A stretch of DNA of 64,000 bases from an uncultured Cytophagales bacterium (GCA_937911505.1 CALEMF010000027.1:62001-126000), one strand, 5' to 3'; positions 1 through 9,770 are shown, counted from the stretch's first letter. Notes: a model not told the origin generated them from the sequence alone. A program made the numbers and translations.

Positions 1-489
1 ATACAATATATTATTCCTGCTTTTAAGCGATTATTAGAAGATTACCCAAAGGCACACCTGGTATTGGCTAATGCACAAGGTACTTACAAGGCAACGATCG
101 ACCAACATTTAGCTACGTTACCCGAAGGACACTTTACAGAAATTATTTTCGAAAATGATTTAGCAAGCCTCTATCAGTTATTTGATGTCTATGTACACGT
201 TCCTATTGATCCCCAGCTCGAAGCTTTCGGGCAAACATATGTAGAAGCCTTGGCTGCGGGCATTCCTTCTGTTTTCACTTTATCGGGGGTAGCCACAGAG
301 TTCATACAGCACGAATACAATGCGCTAGTAGTGGACTATAAAAATGAAGCGCAAATTTACGAGGCTATTCAGCGGCTTTTATCTGATAAGGTTTTTGCAC
401 AACAGCTCATAAAAAATGGAAAAGAAAGTGTCAAAGCCTTATTTTCCTTAAAGATGATGATACAAAAACTGGAAAATCTTTATGCCTGA
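1..489 (+). CDS. Glycosyltransferase family 4 (GT-B), C-terminal part
   Basis: The frame is open from base 1, so the gene starts before the window. Its C-terminal half shows the GT-B nucleotide-sugar binding region: EAFGQTYVEALAAG carries the paired-glutamate E-x7-E pattern of family 4 glycosyltransferases, followed by an AAGIP turn and a helical tail. Such enzymes move a sugar from an activated donor to a lipid-linked or cell-surface glycan in the cytoplasm. It overlaps the next glycosyltransferase by 8 bases and belongs to the same polysaccharide operon. The family call is firm; donor and acceptor cannot be read from the sequence. Confidence 0.85.
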   Translation: MQYIIPAFKRLLEDYPKAHLVLANAQGTYKATIDQHLATLPEGHFTEIIFENDLASLYQLFDVYVHVPIDPQLEAFGQTYVEALAAGIPSVFTLSGVATEFIQHEYNALVVDYKNEAQIYEAIQRLLSDKVFAQQLIKNGKESVKALFSLKMMIQKLENLYA

Positions 490-1369
490 AACTCCTTTCT
501 TTTCGGTAGTGATTCCTACTTATAATAGAGCCCACCACATCGCACACACCATAAGCACTGTCCTTAAACAATCTTATAAAAGCTTCGAAGTGATTATCGT
601 AGATGACGGCAGTACAGATCATACGGAAGAAGTAGTTGCTTCCATACAAACTGCTCAAGTGCGTTACTATCAACAAGAGAATGGAGAACGAGCCAAAGCT
701 AGAAATTATGGGGTGCAACAAGCCAAAGGCCAGTACATTACTTTTTTAGATTCTGATGACGAAATGTACCCTGATTGCCTCCAAGAAGCGCTTCGTATCA
801 TTGAAGCAAACGAGCAAGCAGTATTTGTTCACGTTGGGTATGAGATGAAGAACGTAGAAGGGAAAGTGTTATATAAAAATAATCGCCGAAAGGGCGACCT
901 CAATAAGCAGCTTGTTAAAGGCAACCTCCTGAGTTGTATTGGTGTATTTGTACGTCAAGATATTATTCGGCAACATCGCTTTAATGAAGACAGAGGACTA
1001 TCTGGTACGGAAGACTGGGAGCTTTGGCTACGACTTGCCAGTCGCTATCCTCTCTATTATTCCAACCACGTAGTAGCCGCGATTATCAATCACGAAGAAA
1101 GAAGCGTTTTAAATGTTGAAGAGAAAACGCTTCGCTTAAGAATTGACTTAGCTATGCAGTATGCTTTTGAGGATACACAGGTACAAGCCTATTATGGAAA
1201 GTACTACCACCTTATGTATGCACATTTGTTTCTTTACATCAGTCTACACTTAATTTTAAGTAAGCAAAAAAAGGTGGGCATCATTTATTGGTGGCGTTCG
1301 CTTAGACGAGCCCCTCATTTGCTCTTTACGAGAAAGACATTGGCTATTTTTAAACACTTATTGCGTTAG
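482..1369 (+). CDS. Glycosyltransferase family 2 (GT-A)
   Basis: 295 residues. The N terminus has the GT-A start FSVVIPTYN (residues 7-15), a DDGSTD turn (41-46) and the metal-binding DSDDE cluster (90-94). The last about 50 residues are basic and amphipathic, fitting membrane association. It likely adds one sugar during surface polysaccharide or O-antigen synthesis. Its ATG overlaps the end of the upstream glycosyltransferase by 8 bases and asnB follows 2 bases later, so the genes are co-transcribed. Acceptor and donor are not known. Confidence 0.9.
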   Translation: MPETPFFSVVIPTYNRAHHIAHTISTVLKQSYKSFEVIIVDDGSTDHTEEVVASIQTAQVRYYQQENGERAKARNYGVQQAKGQYITFLDSDDEMYPDCLQEALRIIEANEQAVFVHVGYEMKNVEGKVLYKNNRRKGDLNKQLVKGNLLSCIGVFVRQDIIRQHRFNEDRGLSGTEDWELWLRLASRYPLYYSNHVVAAIINHEERSVLNVEEKTLRLRIDLAMQYAFEDTQVQAYYGKYYHLMYAHLFLYISLHLILSKQKKVGIIYWWRSLRRAPHLLFTRKTLAIFKHLLR

Positions 1370-1371
1370 TT

Positions 1372-3216
1372 ATGTGTGGCATCGCAGGTTTTTACTCCTC
1401 AAAAGGAAGGTTCTCTGAAGTAGACCTCAAAGCTATGACGAATAGCTTGGCACATCGTGGGCCAGATGCAGAAGGGTATTTTTTCGATGGGATATGCGGT
1501 TTAGGACATCGTCGCCTGAGCATTCTAGATTTATCATCAGAAGCAAATCAGCCTATGTATACAGAGAGTAGGCGATACGTAATGGTATTCAATGGCGAAG
1601 TATATAATTACCAGTCACTCAAAGAGAAACTTCCTACAGAAAAGCGAAATGCTTTAAAAACTACTGGTGATACAGAAGTATTACTTGCGCTCTTTGAGCA
1701 CTACGGAGAAGAAGCCGTCCACTGGCTCAATGGTATGTTTGCCATAGCTATTTATGACAAGCAACAACAGACTCTATGGCTTTGTAGAGATCGCATAGGT
1801 ATTAAGCCCTTGTACTATTATTGGAATGGACAGCACTTTGCCTTCGCTTCTGAGCTAAAGGCTTTGTGTCATTTACCCATCCCTAAAGCAATACATACAC
1901 CTGCTATTGTAGATTTTTTACATCTAGGGTATATTCCTGCACCCAAATCTATTTATCAAAATATCTACAAGTTACCTGCTGGGCATTTTATGCGGGTATC
2001 GCAACACAATTTACAGCAGTTTTCCTATTGGTCGCTTGCCGCGCAACTTACAGATAATCTGATAGAGGATGAACCAACGGCCAAACAGCAGCTCAAGGAA
2101 TTACTACAACAGGCAGTACGTTATCGTTTGGTTTCAGATGTACCATTAGGGGTGTTCTTAAGTGGAGGTATCGACTCTAGTCTTGTTGCCAGCTTGGCTA
2201 CTGAACAAGCCGAGGGGCGTATCAACTCCTTCTCTATTGGCTTCCAAGAGCATCAGTTTAACGAGGCCGCTTATGCCAAAAAAGTGGCTAGTCATTTAGG
2301 TACCAATCACCACGAGCTGAACGTTTCTACTAAAGAAGCGAAAGCGCTCATTCCTCAGCTCATCGACTTCTACGACGAGCCCTATGCAGATTCTTCAGCC
2401 ATTCCTACGTTGTTGGTAGCAAAATTAGCCCGACAGCACGTTACGGTAGCGTTAGGAGGTGATGGTGGAGACGAGCTTTTTCTAGGTTATGGCATGTACC
2501 AGTGGGCAGAACGCCTACACAATCCCTTTTATCGTACTTTTCGATGGCCTATAGCGCAGTTATTAAAACTTGGGAAACAAAGCCGCTTTCAGAAAGCATA
2601 CCGCATGTTTAATACGGCTAATACCACTCACTTGCCTAGTCATATCTTTTCGCAAGAGCAGCTCTTTTTCACACAGCAAGAAATACAGGCGCTACTGTGT
2701 CATCCTATTGATTACCAGTTTACACCTCGCTTCCCCGAGGGTAAAACACACGCAGCTAGTCAGTCCCTATTCGATTTGTCTTATTATCTACCCGATGATC
2801 TGCTGGTAAAAATAGATAGGGCTACTATGAGAAGTGGTTTGGAGGCGCGCGTACCTCTACTAGATCATCAGGTAGTAGCCTTTGCTTTACAGCTTTCTAC
2901 AAAGCTAAAATACCGACAAGGAGAAAGAAAGTACCTGCTCAAACAGGTATTGTACGATTACGTGCCTAAGCACCTCTTCGATCGGCCTAAGCAGGGCTTT
3001 TCTATCCCTTTAGTAAGATGGCTGAGGGGAGATTTAAAATACCTTATTGAAAACCATCTTAGTGAAAAAAACGTAAACCACTACCGTGTAATAAATTATA
3101 ATAAAGTAAATCAAATAAAGAAGGCGTATTTAGCGGGAAATGATTACTTTTATAATCGGCTGTGGAGTTTGATTATTTTGCATCAATTTTTAGAAAAGCA
3201 TGAATCTAACAAGTAG
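1372..3216 (+). CDS. asnB: Asparagine synthase, glutamine-hydrolysing (AsnB-type amidotransferase)
   Basis: 614 residues, normal for AsnB. It starts MCGIAGF, so Cys2 is the N-terminal nucleophile of the class II glutaminase domain. The synthetase domain carries the ATP-pyrophosphatase loop SGGIDSS (264-270) and a GDGGDE segment further on. The family makes asparagine from aspartate, ATP and glutamine. Placed in a polysaccharide operon, this copy may instead amidate a sugar acid or other carboxylate of the surface glycan, which is inferred from context. It overlaps the cupin gene downstream by 17 bases. Confidence 0.9.
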   Translation: MCGIAGFYSSKGRFSEVDLKAMTNSLAHRGPDAEGYFFDGICGLGHRRLSILDLSSEANQPMYTESRRYVMVFNGEVYNYQSLKEKLPTEKRNALKTTGDTEVLLALFEHYGEEAVHWLNGMFAIAIYDKQQQTLWLCRDRIGIKPLYYYWNGQHFAFASELKALCHLPIPKAIHTPAIVDFLHLGYIPAPKSIYQNIYKLPAGHFMRVSQHNLQQFSYWSLAAQLTDNLIEDEPTAKQQLKELLQQAVRYRLVSDVPLGVFLSGGIDSSLVASLATEQAEGRINSFSIGFQEHQFNEAAYAKKVASHLGTNHHELNVSTKEAKALIPQLIDFYDEPYADSSAIPTLLVAKLARQHVTVALGGDGGDELFLGYGMYQWAERLHNPFYRTFRWPIAQLLKLGKQSRFQKAYRMFNTANTTHLPSHIFSQEQLFFTQQEIQALLCHPIDYQFTPRFPEGKTHAASQSLFDLSYYLPDDLLVKIDRATMRSGLEARVPLLDHQVVAFALQLSTKLKYRQGERKYLLKQVLYDYVPKHLFDRPKQGFSIPLVRWLRGDLKYLIENHLSEKNVNHYRVINYNKVNQIKKAYLAGNDYFYNRLWSLIILHQFLEKHESNK

Positions 3217-3661
3217 TAATGTTCCTAAACGGAAATTAACACTTCTCAATCAACCTTATTTAATCGAATTGAAGACACAAGGCACTGACGATACAGGCCT
3301 ACTGACTGTTGCAGAACAAACAGGGGATATTCCTTTCGATATTAAGCGGGTGTATTGGACGTATGGTGTACCAGAAGACCACACAAGAGGACATCACGCC
3401 CACTTTACTACACAGCAGGTATTGGTAGCTGCAGCAGGTACTATTATCGTAGAGTTAGAGGGAGTTACCGACAAGGAGAAGACTACTTTTGTACTGGATA
3501 GCCCTCAAGTAGGTTTGTACATTCCTCCTAAAACTTGGCGTATACTACAGTATTTTGATAATGCTATACAGATTGTCTTTGCCTCCATTGATTACTCCGA
3601 AGAAGATTACATTCGTAACTACGATGCTTTCAAAAGACTTAACCTCTTTCAAGGTAGTTAG
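3200..3661 (+). CDS. FdtA/WxcM-like sugar 3,4-ketoisomerase (cupin)
   Basis: 153 residues of cupin fold. The segment DHTRGHHAH resembles the conserved histidine cluster of FdtA/QdtA/WxcM-like enzymes, which isomerise dTDP-4-keto-6-deoxyglucose to the 3-keto sugar on the way to 3-amino-3,6-dideoxyhexoses. The start lies inside the 3' end of asnB, so it is translationally coupled to the polysaccharide operon. Some family members lack isomerase activity; the exact sugar is not known. Confidence 0.75.
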   Translation: MNLTSSNVPKRKLTLLNQPYLIELKTQGTDDTGLLTVAEQTGDIPFDIKRVYWTYGVPEDHTRGHHAHFTTQQVLVAAAGTIIVELEGVTDKEKTTFVLDSPQVGLYIPPKTWRILQYFDNAIQIVFASIDYSEEDYIRNYDAFKRLNLFQGS

Positions 3662-3690
3662 GCCATTGTAGGTTCTTTTATCATTCAATT

Positions 3691-4311
3691 ATGTTGCAAG
3701 CCTCTTTTTCCTCTCAGTACGTAGAAGCAGGATTAGATGAAGTAGGTAGAGGTTGTTTAGCAGGGCCAGTAGTAGCCGCAGCAGTAATATTTCCCCTTCG
3801 CTTTGTGCATCCTTTACTTAATGATTCTAAAAAGCTCAAAAAAGCACATCGTATTTCTTTAGAAAAGGTAATTAAAGAAGAAGCCTTGGCTTGGGCAGTC
3901 GCAGAGGTTTCTCATAAGGAGATTGATCGTATCAATATTTTGAACGCCTCTTTTCTGGCTATGCATAAAGCGCTGGATGATATTTTTCAACAAAAGAAAG
4001 AAGGCAAGATCAGTACCACACCTGAGCTTTTGTTGGTAGATGGCAATCGCTTTAAACCTTATAATTTTATTGCCCACCAGTGTGTTGTGAAAGGAGATGC
4101 AAAGTTTTACTCGATTGCTGCTGCCTCAGTGCTGGCCAAAACCTACCGAGATCGCCTTATGGAAAAGCTTTCTAAAAAATATCCTCAGTATGGTTGGGAG
4201 AAGAATGTAGGGTATCCCACTACGCAACACCGACAAGCCATTGCCACGCACGGGCTTACTCCTTACCATAGAAAGACGTTTAAAGTAAGACCCATATCTG
4301 ACAAAAAGTAA
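3691..4311 (+). CDS. rnhB: Ribonuclease HII
   Basis: 206 residues, typical length. GLDEVGRGCLAGPV (residues 14-27) contains the catalytic Asp-Glu pair of type 2 RNase H; DSKKL and a later VDGN and AAASVLAKTYRD complete the usual active-site motifs. The enzyme cuts the RNA strand of RNA-DNA hybrids and removes single ribonucleotides from DNA. It lies 29 bases after the polysaccharide operon and may be read through from it, but its role is housekeeping. Confidence 0.95.
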   Translation: MLQASFSSQYVEAGLDEVGRGCLAGPVVAAAVIFPLRFVHPLLNDSKKLKKAHRISLEKVIKEEALAWAVAEVSHKEIDRINILNASFLAMHKALDDIFQQKKEGKISTTPELLLVDGNRFKPYNFIAHQCVVKGDAKFYSIAAASVLAKTYRDRLMEKLSKKYPQYGWEKNVGYPTTQHRQAIATHGLTPYHRKTFKVRPISDKK

Positions 4312-4356
4312 AAACTGATACCTGATTCGTTTTCTATCGAATCTTAGCTTTACAAA

Positions 4357-4815
4357 TTAAAGCCCTCTAAATAGCCTAGCTGACTCCTGCCAAGGAATAC
4401 GCGTCATCATCAAGAGAAAAGCGATAGAAAACCAGATGGCTGCGCGCTTGTGTTTTTTAATGGCTGCTCTGGCTTTTTTGGAGGTGCTTCTGCCTACTTG
4501 TACAAGTACAACTGCAAGGAGCATAATCGTAAAGTGCTCTACCGCCCAGTAACGAAGTCCTTCATTTTTCATCACGGCTCCCATGCCAGCTCCGAAAGCG
4601 TCCAGTCCCAAGGGGCTTAGAAAAAAATAAAGGATAAGCCCTATTAATAACTGTAAGTGCATAAAGCCTGTAAAAGAAGCATTCAAAGCGTTGTCTTTTT
4701 TGCCGTAGGTTTTATTCCCTAACCAACCACTCAACGCATTCACAATGGCTACTACAGCCAATATCACTACAATCCAGCGTGTCCAAGAGTGTATAAAAAC
4801 GAAGGTATTGTACAT
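4357..4815 (-). CDS. Four-helix membrane protein, cytochrome b-like
   Basis: 152 residues with four predicted membrane helices: near residues 5-28, 48-68, 92-112 and 125-142. Histidines sit in or beside the first three helices (H9, H53 and the EHF motif), the pattern that leads Bacteroidota proteins of this kind to be labelled cytochrome b. Whether it binds haem is not shown. It is transcribed leftward, convergent with rnhB, and its promoter would lie in the AT-rich gap 4816-4993. Confidence 0.5.
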   Translation of the reverse strand: MYNTFVFIHSWTRWIVVILAVVAIVNALSGWLGNKTYGKKDNALNASFTGFMHLQLLIGLILYFFLSPLGLDAFGAGMGAVMKNEGLRYWAVEHFTIMLLAVVLVQVGRSTSKKARAAIKKHKRAAIWFSIAFLLMMTRIPWQESARLFRGL

Positions 4816-4993
4816 AGCTTACTGTATTGAAGATTTAGTAAAAAGATATTTCAGAGGATAAACCTGCTGATGAAAGTTTTGTTCTGAGATACAAATATAA
4901 AAAGAATTCGCTTCTAATTGTGAAAATGCCACTAAAGCCTTTAATTTGACTTACCAAATGAAATCCTTTGATTATTGATAAAATAAAAACTAA

Positions 4994-6196
4994 ATGAACT
5001 TAAGATATTTAGTGGTTCCCTTTCTTTTAGTAGTCTTCCTGCTTACTTCTTGTGATCAATCATCGACCGAAAGCGATGAAAGTACAGATACTTCCTCAAC
5101 TGATAAGGTAGAGAAAGCCACTGTATCCTCCATCAAAATCGACCAGAAAGCGAATAGCCGTGCAGAGATTTTCGCCGCTATGCCTTTAGAAGATACCACC
5201 CATTTTGGTCGTATTTTAGCGATGCCTGCAGTAAAGAAACATTATACTGATTCTGATACTGGATGGCGTTATCTTGATAGAACCTATTTAACCCCCCTTC
5301 GTAAATGGCGCGACGAAGAGATCAAAGATATGAACAAAAAAGGGAATACACTTTTTTACCCTTTTAGTGGGCCAGACTTTCTGAATGCTTATACGCTGTT
5401 TCCTGACTGCGATAACTACATTATGTTAGGACTAGAAAAGGTGGGCGAGCTACCCGATGGCTTTGCCGAAAAAGACGAGCCATATGTCAACAACTACTTG
5501 TCTAACATTCGCAATGCACTAGAGGACATCTTTAAGCGCAACTATTTCATTACAAGCTACATGGGCTCTGATCTGTACAGAGTTTCCAAGGGTGTTTTAC
5601 CAATTATTAATGTCTTTTTAGCCCGCACCAACAACGAAATTGTGGGTATTCATCGGCTAGTACTAGATGAAGCGGGTAAACCTAGCTTACAGGCCCTTGA
5701 TAAGCCTGTCAATGACAAAGACAGTACAGTTACTGGACTGGCCATAGAGTTTAAAAATGAGAAGAAGGACTACACACAATGGATTTACTATTTTGGCATG
5801 GATGCCTCTGATGAAGGCTTGGCGAACAAGCAAGAAATTGACGTGTTCTTCAGAAGCTTTCCCAGTAAGGTAGCGTACTTGAAGTCGGCTTCTTATATTT
5901 TATTCAATCCTAACTTTATGCTTATTAAAAATGTCATTATGGAAGACGTCGAGGCGGTACTTCAAGATGATACAGGGGTACGCTACAGAGATTATGTAGA
6001 AGCGGGCAACTGGAATATCCAGCTATACGGTAATTATGCTACACCTATTCGTGATTTTGGTAGTTATACACACCAGCCTACGCTACGACGTGCCTATCAA
6101 GAAAACAAGCAAGACGTTAAGCGGTTAGGTTTTCCTTATGGCTACCAATGGCGAGATACCGAAAAGGTGAGCCTGCTGGTATGTCGAAAGAAATAA
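4994..6196 (+). CDS. Secreted lipoprotein of unknown function
   Basis: 400 residues. The N terminus is a lipoprotein signal: a hydrophobic stretch ending in the lipobox LTSC, so Cys20 would be lipidated, followed by a Ser/Thr/Asp-rich linker. The rest is soluble, about 370 residues, with no motif I recognise. It is a single-gene unit with a strong terminator just downstream. Envelope location is well supported; function is unknown. Confidence 0.7.
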   Translation: MNLRYLVVPFLLVVFLLTSCDQSSTESDESTDTSSTDKVEKATVSSIKIDQKANSRAEIFAAMPLEDTTHFGRILAMPAVKKHYTDSDTGWRYLDRTYLTPLRKWRDEEIKDMNKKGNTLFYPFSGPDFLNAYTLFPDCDNYIMLGLEKVGELPDGFAEKDEPYVNNYLSNIRNALEDIFKRNYFITSYMGSDLYRVSKGVLPIINVFLARTNNEIVGIHRLVLDEAGKPSLQALDKPVNDKDSTVTGLAIEFKNEKKDYTQWIYYFGMDASDEGLANKQEIDVFFRSFPSKVAYLKSASYILFNPNFMLIKNVIMEDVEAVLQDDTGVRYRDYVEAGNWNIQLYGNYATPIRDFGSYTHQPTLRRAYQENKQDVKRLGFPYGYQWRDTEKVSLLVCRKK

Positions 6197-6206
6197 GTCT
6201 ATAAAC

Positions 6207-6236
6207 AAAAAGAGAGGCTACAGGCCTCTCTTTTAT
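6207..6236. terminator. Rho-independent terminator, probably bidirectional
   Basis: Stem GAGAGGC (6212-6218) and GCCTCTC (6224-6230) with a 5-base loop, A-run on the left and T-run on the right. It lies between two convergent genes (lipoprotein and thioredoxin protein) and can serve both. Confidence 0.85.
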
Positions 6237-6250
6237 TTTCTATTTGGTAA

Positions 6251-7438
6251 TTACTTTTTCTTTTTAGCTTTTTCTAGGTACTTCTCCATTGTATACATAA
6301 AGCGGTCTTTGTCTTGATACCCTAGCTCTCTACCAATCAGCTCTCCCTTAGCATCGAAGAAAAATACACTAGGATACCCCCTTATATTATACTTATTGGC
6401 CAAGGTAAGCCCCTCTCCTTCTTCTGCATTAATCTTATAGGCAATAAAGTTTTGGTTGGCAAACATCCCGATAGAAGCATCTGAAAAAGTTTTTTTAGTC
6501 ATCAGTTTACAAGGCCCACACCAGTCGGTGTAGAAGTCAACAAAGAAAGGCTTTCCTTCCTTTTTTGCTTCGGCTAATAGCGCCTTCCAAGAGCCCTCGA
6601 AGAAATCTATGCCTACTTTCTCCGCAGACACAATTTTATCGTATTTCTTTAGTATTGTTAGGAAATCCTGTGCGTCTCTGTAGCCTATCTCCTTACCAAG
6701 AAGCTTTCCTTTTTCGTTGAAAAAAGCAATGGTTGGGTAGGATTTCACCTTGTACTCATCAGCCAATGCCACACCTTCTCCCTCTTCAGCATTCACTTGC
6801 AATGCGATAAAATGCTCATCCACATATTTACCTACATAGGGATTTTTGAAAGTACCCTTGTCCATACTTTTGCAGGGCCCACACCAATCGGCATAAAAGT
6901 CGATAAAAAATGGTTTCTCGGCTTTCTTAGCTTCGTAAGCAACATCTTCCCAAGAACCTTCTAAAAAAGAGATGCCTTTTGCTACTGTATTGGTTGTAGT
7001 ATTCTCTTCTAAGAAACCTAAAAATTTATCAATACGCTGGTAACCTTCTACTTTACGTAGTAATTGTCCAGTAGCATCAAAAAAGTAAAAAGTAGGATAG
7101 TGTGTTACTTCCATCTGGTCAGCCAAGGTGACACCACTGAGTGTCTCTCCATTTACATTGAGGTACAAATAATGTTGATTAAGTAACCTTACTACTTCCT
7201 CATCTGCCAGTGTAGTATTGTTCATTCGTTGGCAAGGTTCACACCAGTCAGCGTAGAATGATACAATATATGGTTTCTTTTGATTGTTAGCACTTTCTTT
7301 TAGCTGTTCCCAAGTACCTTTAAAGTAGCGTACTGTGGTCTCTTGGGCAGCATTGGCAAAGCTACTGCGTGCCATATCCTGTGCATTTGTGTTGGATATT
7401 ACCAATATTGCTATTAAATAGAGAAATGTTTTCTTCAT
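6251..7438 (-). CDS. Secreted protein with three thioredoxin domains
   Basis: 395 residues from the chosen start. An ATG ten codons upstream is possible, but starting at 7438 places the signal peptide MKKTFLYLIA... at the N terminus, ending near NAQ. Three successive thioredoxin folds follow, with active sites WCEPC (65-69), WCGPC (185-189) and WCGPC (306-310). Each is preceded by a similar W-x-x-A-K-K-E-K-P segment, showing internal triplication. It probably handles disulfides in the periplasm. Three complete CxxC domains in one chain are uncommon. Confidence 0.85.
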   Translation of the reverse strand: MKKTFLYLIAILVISNTNAQDMARSSFANAAQETTVRYFKGTWEQLKESANNQKKPYIVSFYADWCEPCQRMNNTTLADEEVVRLLNQHYLYLNVNGETLSGVTLADQMEVTHYPTFYFFDATGQLLRKVEGYQRIDKFLGFLEENTTTNTVAKGISFLEGSWEDVAYEAKKAEKPFFIDFYADWCGPCKSMDKGTFKNPYVGKYVDEHFIALQVNAEEGEGVALADEYKVKSYPTIAFFNEKGKLLGKEIGYRDAQDFLTILKKYDKIVSAEKVGIDFFEGSWKALLAEAKKEGKPFFVDFYTDWCGPCKLMTKKTFSDASIGMFANQNFIAYKINAEEGEGLTLANKYNIRGYPSVFFFDAKGELIGRELGYQDKDRFMYTMEKYLEKAKKKK

Positions 7439-7541
7439 AGTTATATTATTTGGGATTAAGAACCACAAGGCTTCATGAAATATACTAGGTTAGCTGTTCA
7501 TTGAGTTTTATTATAAAGTTTTTTAATACGTCACCTGCTTT

Positions 7542-8243
7542 ATGCTACATAAAACACTTGCTATTGTATTAAAGTACATCAAATATCGTGAAAGTTCCAT
7601 CATTGTTAAAATCTATACAGAGCAATTTGGGCTACAATCATACATCGTCAATGGGGTGAGAAGCGAAAGAGGGAAATATAGCATTGCACTTTTTCAGCCG
7701 CTAAGCATCTTAGATATGGTGGTGTATCACAAGAGTAAAAAAAATACATTACAACGGGTGTCAGAAATAAAAGTAGGGTATCCCTACCAGAACCTACTCT
7801 ACGATATCAAGAAGCTTTCTGTAGCGATATTTTTATCAGAAGTATTGGTAAAAGTATTACGTGAAGAAGAAGGCAATACCGACTTGTTTCAGTTCCTGAG
7901 AGAAGCCCTTATTTATTTAGATGAAGCCCCCGATCAATTTGATAATTTCAGCCCACAATTTCTTTTAAAGCTTTCCAAATATTTAGGCTTTCTGCCTACC
8001 TCTGCCCAAGAAATGTTTGAACAACTCTACGAAAGTAATTTCTTACAGGTAAAGCCTAGCTATTTTAGTGAAGAGGTGACACTACTCGATACACTTATCC
8101 GCTTACCTTTCGAAGAGTCCATTACTATTAGTGGCAAGCAGCGCAGGGACCTAACAGATTATTTGCTGTTGTTTTATCGACTACACTTAGACGATTTCGG
8201 AGAGATTAAGTCACTCAATATTTTACGCCAAATACTCGCCTAG
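7542..8243 (+). CDS. recO: DNA repair protein RecO
   Basis: 233 residues, normal for RecO. The N-terminal OB fold starts KTLAIVLKYIKYRESS and includes the conserved Y-x-E-x-x-G-L-Q/VNGVR segment. The helical C-terminal part follows the Bacteroidota version, which lacks an obvious zinc-binding cysteine set. RecO loads RecA onto SSB-coated single-stranded DNA with RecR. Its last 4 bases overlap the convergent corA gene. Confidence 0.9.
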   Translation: MLHKTLAIVLKYIKYRESSIIVKIYTEQFGLQSYIVNGVRSERGKYSIALFQPLSILDMVVYHKSKKNTLQRVSEIKVGYPYQNLLYDIKKLSVAIFLSEVLVKVLREEEGNTDLFQFLREALIYLDEAPDQFDNFSPQFLLKLSKYLGFLPTSAQEMFEQLYESNFLQVKPSYFSEEVTLLDTLIRLPFEESITISGKQRRDLTDYLLLFYRLHLDDFGEIKSLNILRQILA

Positions 8244-9379
8244 AGCCATTTACGTCGCTTAAAAAAAACGACCAACCCTACAACCATCAACAACATTACC
8301 CCCCAAGTAGCCAGATAACCATAAGGAGAGTACAGTTCAGGCATATTGAGGGGTAAAATATTTCCTTTGTGGTCACGTTCAGCGAAGTTCATACCATACA
8401 CACCAGCAATAAAGGTAAGTGGGATAAATATGGCTGAGAGTACCGTTAGGAACTTCATTACATCGTTGGTTTTATTACTTACCGTAGACATGTATACATC
8501 CATTAAGCTGTAAGCAATTTCTTTCTCTCCTTCTATCAGCTCTATGATTTGAATACAGTGATCATACGCATCTCGTAAAAAGAGAGAAAGCTTTGTATCC
8601 TTTTCGGCGTAATCACTACGCATCAGTTCAGCAATTTTATCTCTCTCGGCCAGTATCACTTTGCGAATCTGTATAATTTCTTTTTTGGTCTTGGTAATCT
8701 CATTTAAATGCTCTTGCTTAGGGTTCACCATAATGGCCTCTTCCAGCTTCTCTAAACGCCCGTGAATCTGTTCTATCATAGGGAAGAAGTTGTCTATAAT
8801 GGCATCCATCAAAGCGTAGCTTAGGTAGTAAGCATTGCGTTGGCGAATACGCCCTCTTGCGCCTACAATTCTTTCTCGTACTGGTTGGAGGCAATCTTCA
8901 TAGCTTTCTTGAATAGTAATCACTACATTCTCAAAGATAAAAAAGCCAATCTGTTCATTTACAAGTGTGTTGTTAGTAAAGTACAACATCCGCGAGATAA
9001 TAAATAAATGAGAGTCGTAGTCTTCTACCTTGGGACGTTGACTGGTGTATACAATATCTTCTAAAGTAAGATTATGCAGTTCAAATCGCTCTTGTAACTG
9101 CTTCAAGAAAGTAGTGCTTCCATACCCTTCAATATTGATCCAAGAGGTAAGCGCCCTGTGTTGTTGCACGTGATCGGCAGCTTCTTGTACACTAGAAAAT
9201 AGTTTTTTAATGCACTCCTGTTCATTGTAACTATATACTTCTATGTTGGGCGGCTGACTACTTTCTTTTACCTCAAAAAAGCCAGGCACGTCGCCAATCG
9301 CGCCGATGCCTTTGGTAAATTTCTTTTGAGGGATGTCTTTCGTTAAAAACGAATCTTCTACTTCTGGTCTTCTGGGCAT
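8240..9379 (-). CDS. corA: CorA-family magnesium/cobalt channel
   Basis: 379 residues. A long soluble N-terminal domain leads to two C-terminal membrane helices. The first ends in the signature YGMN, with an acidic loop before the second helix and a basic tail (FKRRKWL), as in all CorA channels. The pentamer would sit in the inner membrane and carry Mg2+ inward. The gene is convergent with recO and lies 1 base before the small envelope-protein gene on the same strand. Confidence 0.92.
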   Translation of the reverse strand: MPRRPEVEDSFLTKDIPQKKFTKGIGAIGDVPGFFEVKESSQPPNIEVYSYNEQECIKKLFSSVQEAADHVQQHRALTSWINIEGYGSTTFLKQLQERFELHNLTLEDIVYTSQRPKVEDYDSHLFIISRMLYFTNNTLVNEQIGFFIFENVVITIQESYEDCLQPVRERIVGARGRIRQRNAYYLSYALMDAIIDNFFPMIEQIHGRLEKLEEAIMVNPKQEHLNEITKTKKEIIQIRKVILAERDKIAELMRSDYAEKDTKLSLFLRDAYDHCIQIIELIEGEKEIAYSLMDVYMSTVSNKTNDVMKFLTVLSAIFIPLTFIAGVYGMNFAERDHKGNILPLNMPELYSPYGYLATWGVMLLMVVGLVVFFKRRKWL

Positions 9380-9380
9380 A

Positions 9381-9770
9381 CTATTGGATTACTTTTACTT
9401 TCAGTAGGTTTTCTTGTTGCTCTACTACTTCCAAGGCATAACTTTCACCGCTAGGCATCTTCACCTTTATTTGCTCTCCTTCTACTTGCCAACTACCCTC
9501 CTGTCGTTGAGGTGCATCATTAGCGCCAGGTCCCATTCTGATAAACTTCCCTTCGGGCATCAGTTGAAATCCTTCCCTTCCTCTAGAAGGCGGAAAATCA
9601 TAGCTATCTTTTGCTCTGTATACTTGTACATCAGCTTTGTCCTCTTCTCTGGAGTGCATCCACACCGTCTCTGATAGCTCCTTGACCAACGCCTGCGTCT
9701 TATTTTTGTTGCATTGATTTGCTGAGACAATAACCCCTAACAGCATTAGGGCGAAAGTTTTTTTTAGCAT
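9381..9770 (-). CDS. Small envelope protein, lipocalin-like
   Basis: About 129 residues from the ATG at 9770. This start gives a clean hydrophobic signal (MLKKTFALMLLGVIVSA); a further 22 upstream codons are open but look like leader. A cysteine follows the hydrophobic stretch (ANQC), not a textbook lipobox, so lipidation is uncertain. The mature part looks like a small beta protein with repeating G-x-W and K-V-K-V strands. It is likely transcribed with corA. Function is unknown. Confidence 0.55.
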   Translation of the reverse strand: MLKKTFALMLLGVIVSANQCNKNKTQALVKELSETVWMHSREEDKADVQVYRAKDSYDFPPSRGREGFQLMPEGKFIRMGPGANDAPQRQEGSWQVEGEQIKVKMPSGESYALEVVEQQENLLKVKVIQ

